A DNA stretch of 64,000 nt, taken from NCBI GenBank assembly GCA_013396995.1, contig VWZP01007922.1, positions 124,001 to 188,000 on the forward strand, in the 5' to 3' direction. The DNA is from Dicaeum eximium. Its lineage: Eukaryota; Chordata; Aves; Passeriformes; Dicaeidae. Each line of letters begins with the position of its first letter. Position 1 is the first letter of the stretch. The notes under the pieces are model-generated. The model made no database searches. It was not told the origin of the DNA and saw only the letters and a program-made list of their open reading frames with translations. Positions 22,863 through 34,000 of the stretch are shown piece after piece. The translations under genes were made by a program, and so were the position numbers.

Positions 22863-25800
22863 TGCACTGGCTTTGAGCAGTTTGGTTTATCAGACTGCAA
22901 CTTGTGCCCTCTCTGCAGAGAGAGAGCTCAGAGGAGCTGGTCGAGCAGTGAGCCAAGCAGCACAGAGGGGACTGCTGGTGCTGGGCAGCTCCTGGGGACA
23001 TCTCCCACAGGCAGCTCCTTGGTGAGGCTGTGACTGAAGTACATGGCAACCTCCTCATGCTAGGGGTGCCCCTTCAGGTTTTGGGGCTTGTTAATATCTT
23101 TCTGCTGGAAGTTGCATTTCTGTGAGTAACATTTGAACAGACACCAAGGACAGTATTTTCAAATCTGAGCGTTTGCATTTATTGCCTATCCTCCAGATAG
23201 GTGTTTGGGCACTGATGGTATTTGAGCTGGTAATAATGCTTGCTACTCCACCTTGTAGCAAGGAAAATATTATTGGCACCTTTTGAAGAAAAGTACACTG
23301 CAGGAAAATTTGTGGGAAAAGCTCCTGACAGTGTAGTCAGTACACGACTTCAGTTACTGAGCAGCTCCCCTTCTTCTTGTCATGACCTTACCTCTACTAG
23401 GATTGTGCTGCTGGCATTACTTCAGAGTCCTTCAGAGGATCTAGCCCCAGTCCTCCAGCAGCACTTCACCATGGCTTAATGCTCTTTTTCATGTGGAAGG
23501 GAGGTCATTTCCCAGTAGAGACCAGTCTGACAAAGGCATTGCCATGGCTGCAGCCCTTGGACACTGCAGTGCCCATATGTTGCAGAAATCCTGAAGGTAT
23601 GTATGAAAGAAGAAAAAGATGCAAATCCCACCTCTTAAAATGCAATACTGGCAAAATTTGGGCTTATTTTATTCACAACCGTTGAACTCAGGGCCTGAGG
23701 TGTTAAAAGGAGGGCTTCAGGAGTACCCACCAGCATTTACACACCACATGCCTTTACCTTGTGGTTGTTTGATCCTTGAGATATTTAGGATTATTTCATG
23801 ATAAAAATGAGGGAAGGAAAGGGTTTTCCATGCTAAAGTAATCTTTACCCTGAGTTAAAACTGCAATGTTTTCAATTGTCCAGAATTCCTAAGAAAAACA
23901 ACAGTTCCAGCAAGCAGTGCTTTGAGACCCACTTGCAGTAGGTGTTCCAAGACCTGGTGGCTCTGTTAAATTTTTTGGGTTTCAGTTTTAATGCTATAAG
24001 TAGCTGGCAGTTGTGAGCAACAGCTGTCCACAAATTCAGGCCCAAATTTCAGTTTCTTATATGTCCATCTTGTATTTTCTGTCTTAGGGAATTGTTATTC
24101 TTGCACACAACTACATGTAGTTCTTATTCATATCATTTACTACAACTTGGTTACCCCCATAGGCTTTGTAATCACTGAAGGCTGGAACTCTGCTGATACT
24201 CTATGGCCTGTCCTAGGAATATGAGGCAGTGGGTTTAAGATGCATATGGACTTGTGTAAAGGCAGCTGGAGATGGAAAAGTCTGTTTTGAGGCCACCTGC
24301 AATACTTCAAAAGTAATGTTCTTTATTTCTGAGTGAAAATAAAGCTCTGTGAATGCTTTATCCACCATACCAGAACCATGTAGGAACATTTCTGGCTGGA
24401 AAAGTTTTTACAGGTATTTACCTGCTGGACTTTTTTTCCTGTTCTGATGAGCTGGTCCCACCTGTCTCAGAGATCTTCCCTGTGAAAGAGACCCTTAGCT
24501 ATAGCTAATGTTTTCATATGAGTGTTTTAACTTTGGAAAAACACTGCTCTTGAATAAAAATGCTAAATGGAAAGTATTCTGGCCAGCTCATCATATTCAG
24601 ATCTTTTCATTAGCATTCCAGAAAAAATATTTTCCACAGAGCTACTTACATTCTCAAGCTGTCACTATGCCAGCAGTGAGTATTCTCCTCCTGCTGGCTG
24701 GCACTGCAGCCCAGACACACTGGGGTGTAAGTCATGAAACCTGTGCTAGCTTCAGCCATGAGCTGCAAGAAAGCATTTGTCCCCTGAGTCAGCCTGCCCC
24801 AGAGGAGAGCCTGTGCCAGTGATTCAGAGTTCTTATTGCTGTTCACTGTCCTGCATTCTTCCTCTGCCCTATTATTTCTTCCTGCTCCTGTGCCTTGTCT
24901 CCAGGAGCAGCAGGCAATAGTGAGCAGGATTTTTTCACTCCTTCAGCAAGCATGATTGAGACTTCAATTTCTTGCTCTGCTTGTTGATCCTAGGGAGCTA
25001 AGCTCATATCCTTCATAATTCAAGGTGACATGACAAGGCTCACTGGGGACTAACCCTGCACACTACATGAATGAACAGTCCTATAAATGGTCAAATAGTT
25101 TTCCAGGGCTTTGATTTCTCTGTTATGTTGTTCAGATCTCAGAAAACAAAGATTACTCTGTTTCTGCCAATAGCATATTGAATTTGAAGAGCTTTTTTGT
25201 CCCCTGTTCATTTTAATAATTGTTATGTATTAGTAGTAGATAATTTTTCTCACTCCACTGAGAGATGCTGCTATTCCTATTTATGCATTGGACACTGAGG
25301 TGTAAAGAAGTTGTGGATGTGGGCTTGGTGGCACTGAGTACTGGCAAAGTTGTGAGGTCTGGAGCACTCAGCAATCTCTTCCCAGGCAGGGCCAGTAATA
25401 ACCCTTCAGAGAATGGAGAGTATTTTTCTATGACTGCAGAGTTAGACAGTGCTGCAGCAGTGAGCTCCTGGAATAAGGATCAACATGGCAAAGACTGCCA
25501 GGGCTATTTGCTCATTTTCCCTCTAATTATACCACACACTGAGTAAGTCTGTTTGAAGATGTCTTTTCCCTTCCTCACTCCAGATCTACTCTTTCCCTTG
25601 TTTTTTTTTTTCTCAAGTATTTTCTCTCTAAGTGCTCTGTGGTGCTTCCTCACCCACCCTCACACACCAGCCATGTTTAAAAGAGGGGATTTTGGCAGGA
25701 TTAAGCATACAGACAATGTTATTGGTGTCCTGTTCCCTCCAGAATCCTAAAAAACACTACCTTCTTATTTTTTCATGTACTTCCCTTTTACTGCATGGGG

Positions 25801-28429
25801 TGCTTCACCTACAGAGACATCTTGGAAAAGACATTTAACACTTTTGTGTAGCTGCTGACCAGTGAGTGAGTCAGAACTAAAGCTGGAATGCTGTGAGGGG
25901 AGCCGCAGCCACCAGTGGTGCTCTCTGCAGATGGACAAGCCAGCCTGGATTAAGGGGAACAAAGATATTCCTTCTAAGACATTCATTCTAACACAGAAGC
26001 AAAATAAAAAGGAAACTCAAAAATTAAAAAATTCAATAAGGCTTTTCGGTGTTTGAATGAATTTAGATTTTCCTTTATTTTATTCTTATTTTCTGAGAAG
26101 AAATGTCCAGGTTTCAGAAAGCCATGATTTACAGGACCCCCAGAACCTTTGCTCTGCCCTAATGGGAATTCTCATGGAAGGAGGACATCCAGCTGCTGAG
26201 TGCAAAACACCTCTGCACTTGCTAATCTTCTTTTTTTTTGTTATTGAACCTCCCTCTGCATCAGACACTTGCTATTTGGCCATTTTTTCCACTTGACTTA
26301 GTGATGTTGCTGTCTCTCTTTCTTGTAGGAACACACCTGCCTTGTGCTCCTTTTCCATGAGCCACTACAGAAAAGTATTAGTCTGAGGTCACCCTTTCCT
26401 ATTGTCAACAACCTGCATTTATAAGTGGCTATTTAGAAGAAATTATTTGGAGGCTGCTGGTATCTGAAAGGTTCTGAACTGGGCAAGGACATCTAGAAAG
26501 GCTCAGATTGTATTAACAGTCCCATCAATCCCCCTGGTCCTTGTTCTGTGGTAGAAATTTGTACCCAAAGAGAAAGCTTCTTCTCAGCTGCTGCTCTGGT
26601 TTCCTGTAGTGACTTACATGTGCTCTCCACTGTCTTGAGCCTGTTGAATTTTGCCTTCACTTTCCTCCAATCTAATCACACTCATTCCTCTTCTCAGCTG
26701 AAGCCTCTCTCCTGCCACTGTGTCAGAAGATTCCTTCTGCTTCTTTTGGTCCCCAGCATCTCTCTCCCCTTGCTCATTACAGCAGCAGTCCCAACAGTCT
26801 TGGCTCTCACTCCCTGGCTTCCTTCCGGAATTTGCCCCTCCTGGAACTTTGCTGCCCCTCTCTGTGCCCTGAGCCCTGCCTGCAGTGAGTGTCTGCAGTT
26901 GCAGTGTGGCACAGCTCAGCCCCTGCTGCCTTTCCCAGGAGCCCTTTGACCATGCTTTACGATGGTTCTAGCCAGGAAAAGAATGTTCTGCAAATGGCTT
27001 AAGCAAACAAACAAATAAAACATTTGCTATTTTTTTCCCAGAAAATCTGAGAGAAATGTAAAGCCGGGAGACATTCTTGAGTGAATCCCCCTTTTTTTTT
27101 TTTTTTTTTTTGTGAATTAGTGGAGGGTCAGATCAACTTCTCAGTTTTCAATGGACAAAACATGCACAGCGGGGCTGTAGCTGTAAAGGTCATAAAGGGT
27201 CAGAGAAACATGCCGTTCTTCTCATCATCCCTCTAAATTCTTCAGAAATCTCTCTATCGGATTTTATTGCTATTTTTTGTGGCAAATTGAGGTCACTCTG
27301 CTGGGTGTTGTATAACATGGACAGGCATGAATGTGGGCTGATGCTGCCTGCCAACCTTTGTGCCCAGTGGTGGTACAAGACCTGCTGCTGGTGCAACCTC
27401 CCACATGTGCAAGTTCCCTCTCAGGCTGGTTAACAATTACCCACTTCTTCCAGAAGTGAAGGATTGTGACCTTAACCTCCACACCCAGCTGCTGCATTGT
27501 CACTGTAACAATAGTGCCACTGCAACCAGAGTGAGGTGATGTTTTCCAGGGCTTCATTCAGCAAGAAAGTCTCTGAAGTGTGTGAGATCTGAAGAGAGTA
27601 GCAAATGACAACTCAGTGTAAAGGCACTCTCTTTCTTTTTGGGAAAGTGGGAGAGAAGAATAATATCATCTAATAAAAGGTATTATGTTTCATTCCAACA
27701 CACCTTGCCCCTCCAATAAAAAGATGAACAAGAACAACTAGTTTGGCCAAGATAGAGATTTAGCAACTGTTGAATTATTTCCTGTTGGACAACAGACATT
27801 TGGAAGCACTGGAAGGAGTGGATGGGAATTGGGAATAGCTGTTTACCCAGTCTTGGTTCTGCTAACATTGATTAGCTTTCTTCTCCTTGTGCCACCATTG
27901 CACAGACTTGTAATTGCTGACACCTTTAAATGTCTAGGCATGACTGCTTGAGCCAAGGGTTACTCAGATATCTAGGTGTTTAATTGTGTGCACAGCTGCA
28001 GTGTTAAATATTCAGGCAAACAATTCCTGCAGCATTTGCCTTCTTTCAAAGTGTGACCCAGTGAACCCCTGCAGTCTGCCTGAACTGCAGTGACAGCCTT
28101 GCCAGTCGGGCACTGTGTCTGCTTCAAAGGCCAAGCTGTCATGTCCTACACACCCAATCTGCAATTCAATTAGCCCCTCCTTCACATTCCCCACTCTGCA
28201 TCTGAGACATTCCCCCACATTCTTGTGGTCTTGCTCTGTCCTCATCACGTTGCCTGCTTGAGAGGCTGAGACCTGGCATGAGTAGAGGGTGTCTGGGCAA
28301 GCTCTGTGTTTCTCCTGTCTTGTGACACCATCCTGAGGAGGGTGTGACCCCATCTGTCACTTATTACATGGAGGCCAGAAAAAGGAAAAAACACCTGCTT
28401 AGCTTGTTGTTAACTTAGGAAGAACTTCG
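22863..28429. other. Unique non-coding DNA, no gene seen
   Basis: No supported gene or RNA. A pyrimidine-rich plus-strand stretch at 26550-26950 yields a leucine- and serine-rich open frame of 133 codons, a compositional artefact with an overlapping frame on the other strand. Simple sequence includes the poly-T run at 27092. No transposable element recognised. Confidence 0.5.
27092..27111. repeat. Poly-T run (20 bases)
   Basis: Twenty consecutive T residues follow a run of C. On the minus strand it would read as a poly-A tract, but the sequence preceding it there does not look like a processed gene copy or a known SINE or LINE. Confidence 0.95.
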
Positions 28430-28580
28430 GTCTTGTGATTAAGGAAACGACTGAGGGCTGAGGGCTCCAGTACTCAGGCTCTGACACGAATGTCCAGATG
28501 GCCTTGGGCAAGTCACCTCACCACCTCAGGAGCCTGAACTGCTGCTGTTTTCCACCATTCCATTGCCTGCCTCACCTCTT
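28430..28580 (+). mobile_element. MIR-type SINE fragment
   Basis: The core follows the MIR layout: GGTCTTGTGATTAAGG at the start, GGGCTCCAG near 28462, GGCTCTGACAC near 28477, then the diagnostic CCTTGGGCAAGTCACCTCACC at 28502-28522. A decayed GCCTGCCTCACC block follows near 28565. MIR is a tRNA-derived SINE mobilised by L2-type LINE machinery and inactive since early amniote evolution, so copies in birds are expected to be this diverged. Boundaries are approximate. The match to the CCTTGGGCAAGTCAC block is the strongest part. Confidence 0.7.
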
Positions 28581-29007
28581 TGCATCAATGTGCCTGCACA
28601 CTCCTGAGGACCACTATTGAAATGCCTGAGCAATTAAAACTGGCAAGGTTTCTGACATTAGGGTTGTGATGGATCCACCTACTATATTTTCTGCTTTCAC
28701 TGGAAAAGAAATCAAGAGTGCCACAAAAGAAAACAAAAACCAACAATGAAAATCTCTGCTTGAGTTTGCCAGTTGGTGGAGCAAAGAATTATCCTGGTTT
28801 TCACTGTATGTGTTGCCTCATGCAGCACAGTGCTGACCCCCTGCTTCTGCAACAACAAAACAAAGGTCCCACTTCTGAGATTAGTTTTTGTCATTAAAGC
28901 CCTAGGTTCTGGATTTGTAGTTCCAAAATGGAAATGCCTTACACCTGCCCACCACTCTACCTCTGCCCAGACCATCATAATCTATAAGGAAACTTGGAGA
29001 GGCTAGT
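28581..29007. other. Unique non-coding DNA, no gene seen
   Basis: Sequence between the MIR fragment and the LTR. Frames of 77-88 codons overlap on both strands without recognisable features. The last bases, CTAGT at 29003-29007, are the candidate target site of the following LTR. Confidence 0.5.
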
Positions 29008-29589
29008 TGTCTTAGGTTACAATGTAAGATGAAACCACAAGTATGTCTTCTATCACCATCTTCATAAGCTGTTGAAAACAGGTGGGGCAGAGTTCTTTAT
29101 CTCTTCCATGGCTCATCCCTGACAACTCCCTCCAGGGGGGCTCTCTTCTGCTAATGGGCCATCGAGTCTCACTGCGACTCATAAAATTACATTATCCCAT
29201 TGTGAGATGCTCTGGCCAGGGGGAGGAACTAAGCATTCCTACCTGGATATAATATGAGGTTTGGAACACCACAGGCAGCTTTACCTAGTGGATTACCAGA
29301 GGACAAGAGCTATATAACCACCACTGGACCTTCAGAGGAAGACCAGACCCTTCTACAGGATCACTGCTTCAACAGAACCCCATCTATCACTTCAACAGGA
29401 CTGCAGCCACCATTTAATCAGACTGCTACCACCACTGCTACCAGCACCCTAACCAACAGGGTGCCAGGTTGTATCCTGACTCTGTTAGTTTAAGCCAGTG
29501 TTTCTCTATGATTGCCTTTCTCTTAATTTTCCTATTAAATTGTAGTTCTGACTTGGGGTCTCCCACTGGTTTGCTTTCAAACTAGTACA
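29008..29589 (+). mobile_element. Solo LTR of an avian endogenous retrovirus
   Basis: Ends are TGTCTTAGGTTACAATG and AAACTAGTACA, giving TG...CA and 582 bp. Landmarks include TAATGGGCCATCGAGTCTCA near 29154, CATTGTGAGATGCTCTGGCC near 29200, a TATA-like GATATAAT at 29246-29253, CCACTGGACCTTCAGAGG near 29321, ATTAAA at 29534-29539 and GGGTCTCCCACTGGTTTGC near 29557. The flanking pentamers are CTAGT before and GTAGT after, four of five identical, consistent with a 5-bp ERVL-type target duplication with one change. No internal retroviral genes are present, so it is a solo LTR. It shares its central ATTACATTATCCCATTGTGAG block with the LTR at 57724. The 79-codon frame inside it is incidental. Confidence 0.9.
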
Positions 29590-30667
29590 GTAGTGGGATT
29601 TGCTGTCTCTTTTGTCTGAAATTTGAAATCTGCTGCATTTTTTTACAGCTGAAGAAAAAGAGATCTCTTCATATATTAGTGCTATGTCTGCTTTTATCCC
29701 ACACCTCCTTCACATATCCTCTCATTCCTTTTAAAGACAGCTTGACTGCAGGTATGAAATACAGTGTGGGAAGTCCATACATTACTTCCCCTGAAGTAAA
29801 TCAAGATCTTTGCTGTTTCACAGTCATTTTGCCTGAGCTACTTACTTAGTCTTTCCTAGGTGCAGGCCTGGCTGTTTGCTGGGAGATCCAGGACTCAAAT
29901 GAGCTGTCAGTCCTCACTTTCCTTCTCAGGGCAGCTGCTCCAATGCAGTCATCATCAACCCAATGCCTGTGTGCAAACCAAACCAGGTTTGTGCTGAATG
30001 AAAATTGCAGCCATTATGATGCTCCTTTTCCATTCCTCCACCTGATCCCTCAAGAAGAGCTTCAGCTATCAATTATCTGAGAAATTGGAGCCATCTGTGG
30101 GGCACGGGGAACTCTATCTTTGCATGCTGCGCATAGCATTAATATGAACTGGGAGTCCCGTAGGAAAAAACACTATTATTATTTAAAGAGCTATTGGCTG
30201 TCATTGCTCTGCCCTCCACAGAGGTCTCTGCAGCTTTCTGATTGCCTGGCTGTTTGGCTTTACTCTGATTTATTGTACTTACATAAATAGGATGAATAAT
30301 GTGTTTTCCAAATGGTAATTCGGCACCCAGCTGTAACCCCCCTCTTTGTTTTGTGTCATCCCTTGGATGCTATTTTCTTTCCCATATCTATCTTGGATTT
30401 CCTTGTTTCTTTTGGGTTTTAATGGCGTCTCCAGTATCTTCAGGAAGCTTTGCCTGCATAGCAATAGCTGCCCATTGCTAAGCAAAGTGTTGTGCTTTCA
30501 GATTCTGTTTGGATTACTGAGCTGCTCTGCACATGTGGCTGCAGAGCTACAGCCTCACCAAGACCTCTTACTGCCAGGGGCTGGGAGACTCCATCTAGAA
30601 TCACCATGTCCTGTTTTATACCCTCAGTGCAAGACACCAGCAAAATGGAACAAAATGCTCTGGTGAC
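29590..30667. other. Unique non-coding DNA, no gene seen
   Basis: No exon, RNA gene or repeat recognised. Overlapping frames around 30280-30660 occur on both strands and reflect composition only. Confidence 0.5.
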
Positions 30668-31010
30668 CACCAAGATGGTCAAGGAGCTGGAGTGCAGGAT
30701 AAAAAAGGCTGAGAAACTGGATTTGTTGAGCCTGGAAAGGAGAAGGAGAAGGGGAATATGACTGCCTCTTTACACCTGGCTAGAAAAGGATATAGGGAAG
30801 ATGGAATGAGGCCTTTCTCAGAATTGTACAGTATTTGAACAGGATGAAAAGAATACAAGTAACATCAAGAAAAATTCTACTTTAAAAAGAAAAACAGATT
30901 GCCCAGGAAGATGGTGCAGCACCAAAACAGGGCTCTGAGTGTCTGTGGATGTCCACCACTGGAGACATTAAAAATTTCAGTGGACAAGGCCCTGAACATC
31001 CTGCATTATC
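30668..31010 (+). mobile_element. Heavily degraded CR1 LINE 3' fragment
   Basis: The order of blocks fits the end of CR1: GATGGTCAAGGAGCTGGAGTG at 30674, AAGGCTGAGAAACTGGATTTG near 30706, GAGCCTGGAAAGGAGAAGG near 30729, ATTGCCCAGGAAGATGG near 30899 and CCACTGGAGACATTAAAAAT near 30957. GTGGACAAGGCCCTGAACATCCTGC follows near 30981. The middle (about 30760-30890) is strongly diverged and A-rich, and the untranslated tail is absent or unrecognisable. It appears older than the other CR1 copies in the window. Confidence 0.75.
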
Positions 31011-34000
31011 TTTGAAGTTATTTTGCTAAGAATAGATATTTGAGCAGACAGCATCGTACAGTACCTTTACGATCTGAAATTCTGCAATCCTGACCTCTTC
31101 CTTTCCTCCCAGGAAAATGCTGGGGAGAGGAGGAAAACCTCTCCCAGCTCATCTTTTTGTAGCTATCCACAGTAAAATACAACTGGGAAAGGAGATCTTG
31201 ACAGGAGGGAGAATGTAGTCCCCTCTCCCTATGAACATTACCTGGTGTCAGTGTTTTCCATTTGAGCAGAAATTTTTCAATAGGGAAAGGGCAAATTAGG
31301 CTGTGCCTTGCATTTTCAGATGTTCTGTGCAAATGGCCTGACTGCCTGTCCAGCCTTGGCTGAGCAAGAGCCAAGTAAGCTGTGGGAAAAAAGCAACAGG
31401 TCAAAAAAACTTGCTGTGAGGAAAATCTCCTGTTTGTGAGTTCAGGGGAGAGGAGGGGATTTATCAAGTAAACCTCTGTCTTGTGCTGTCTCCATGTTCG
31501 TCTGTGGCTTTATCTATTAAATGGAGCCATTAGGAGAACCAAAATGCTCCCCAGAGTAATTCAGGATGAAAACACTTTCCCTTATGTCCTAGCTACTTCT
31601 TACCACCAGAAGCAATTTCCTGTCTCTGGGAGGCTTTTGCTATACACAGCCTGAAAGTGATGGTCTGGGATGGCTGTGCCATGTCACCCTAAATCTCTGC
31701 TTTGTCATGCGGGATGAGTCTGAATAAATGCAATAAACTGCCGTGTGTGTGTCACTAATGGGAAAAGCAATGAAGCAAGGTCCAAAACAAGAGCCAGCTA
31801 CTTTGCAAATAATAAGCCCACAGCTGATAGTCAGCATGATCAGAAAGCCATGGCAATCTTGTGGCCAGCATGTCCCCTCATGTGAGATGGGCTGCAGGCT
31901 TGGTGCAGCCCCTGGCCAGAGCCAAGCATGGGGTGTAGAAGGGTTAAAACCAGTGTGTCTGAGGCAGATTCAGCAGCCTATCTTTCCTGCCTTTTGGTGC
32001 TTCATAAGGATCTGGATGAAAATGTGTTCTTGATCTGACCTGAGGGATCTTGGCTCTGGCATGAGACCAGTCCAAGTGTAGTAAGTAAGCTTGCTCATTC
32101 TTCCTCACCACATTGCAAGAAGCCTTAGTGGGAGCGTTTCACTCAGTGTCAATGGAATTAACCTTCATTGCCCCCTCAGACAAAGCTGGCATGAAAGTCT
32201 TTTCCCTTAGAAGACATTTTCCTGCTTCTCCGTTCTGACCGCACCTCAAGCCAGACTGAGATTTGGTGCTGATCTGTCCATGACGTGTTGCAATAAGCTC
32301 CTCCAAAAAGTCCACTTGTTAGGCTCAAAAAGCCAGTTTGTTTTAGGATGCTGACTGAAGTGATTAAGCTTCTAAGAGATGGATGAAACTCAGATAAGGA
32401 AAAGAGAAAGACTGAGGAGAGTCTTTTCAGGGCAGGGGAGTGAGTTAAGAAATTATTCAGTTTGCTGGAAGTGTTTTGGATGAGAAAGCAGGTTTTTAAG
32501 TGGGTGAGGAGTATGAGAGTGTGAGCTGTGGTAGTGACAGGCCATTTGTCTGTTCCTGTGCCTGTCTCCTACACTGACCAGAATATTTTCAGACAAGGGG
32601 CATATTTCACAGCAGAAGTTTAAAAATTCAGGGAGATGAGAGAGGGAGCTATATCTTTCTCTCTTTCCCACCTTTCCACAGCTCACATCAACAGCTGGTC
32701 TCTATGATTTGTATAGAACAGACAGACAGCCCCATGGTAAGCCCATATCTCTTGCAAAACCCACCTGGAAAATCCAGGTCTGACCTACTGCCTCCCTTGT
32801 ACTGCCACAACCTTGCAGGGCTTCTCAGCCCCATTTAAGAAATAGGAAGCTGTGGCCATATTTATGCACCAGTAACTGTATGGGATTTATTTTTCCTTTC
32901 CCTACCCTGACCCCATGTTGAAGCGCATGTGCAGACACACATCGGCAAGCTGAAAAACAAGCAGGCTACAGTGAGCATTTCATGTAACACCTTTATAAGA
33001 TTAAATATTTGAACAGTTACATTAATCTTGCAGTTAGCTGCTCTGCACTGCATTATCTACACCAGCAACAGCTGGAGAACAAGTGCCTGACCACACTTCA
33101 AACATGTTTACCCTCCTTTCCCATTTTGCAGTCCATGGTAAGATAATCTAGGGAACCTTTTACAGAGCCAACATCCATCAGAGACAATTCTGTCCTCAAC
33201 ATCCTTTGCAAATTACTTCTTGAAAGAGATCTTCTCTTATTATTTCTCTTTTTTTACCTTCCAGTAGACAAGCAACCAGCAAACTGTATAGAATATGAAA
33301 ACACGAGAGAGGGAATGCAGGCAAATGGTCCAGGTGGAGGGGATCCATCTCTTCATCGACCTCCTTTCTCATGGTTGTCTCCTTCCAAATGGGATGCAAA
33401 TTAGTGCAGATGAAGATCTGAGATATCAGCCACAGGCCCTGTCTAGAGATCCATTTCTGATCCTTGCCTGCTTCTATCCAGCTTCCTTACAAGTGGGAAT
33501 GTGGTTGCACGGGCTCAGCTGAGAGCTGCTGAGTACTGGTACTGGTATTCCTGGGCTCTGCCTCAGATCCATTCAGCACACTTGGCTTCCCCTGACTCTG
33601 CAGTCCCTGTCACGTTCAGGGAAGAGCACTGGATGTGAGAGGTGGTTCCAGTCCCCCTGCCATGCTCTATCCCATTGCAGGGGAAGGACGAGGTATCTCT
33701 ACTGAAATGAGTGATGTGTGAGTAAAGGCAAGCTGACACAGGTGGAAAGAGGAAAATTGGACTTAAGGTCTGTGTGCAAAGTGTAATAATCTGGCAGTTT
33801 CTGCAGACTGCATAATGGACCCACACAATGTAAAACTAATTCAGTTTCTTGTGATTCTGGAATGCCTCCTCATTAAAATTGTACATTTGTCTTTTCAAAG
33901 AAGTGACATGTAAGAATGTGCATATTGCAACACATTAGAAAACAGAGAAAAATTGCAAGCACCATCTCACTTTGCTAGGTACAGCAAACACTGTTGGCAT

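Noticed and set aside
26548..26949. 133-codon frame with a hydrophobic, signal-peptide-like composition
   Set aside because: The DNA is pyrimidine-rich, which yields L, S and F codons in any case. There is no domain, and the opposite strand is also open.
31018..31467. 149-codon minus-strand frame next to a CR1 fragment
   Set aside because: It is not the CR1 coding strand and shows no similarity to reverse transcriptase or other proteins.
32820..32880. Possible reverse MIR (CCCCATTTAAGAAATAGGAAG)
   Set aside because: The match is confined to a short block and the neighbouring diagnostic CTTGCCCAAGG-type block is missing.
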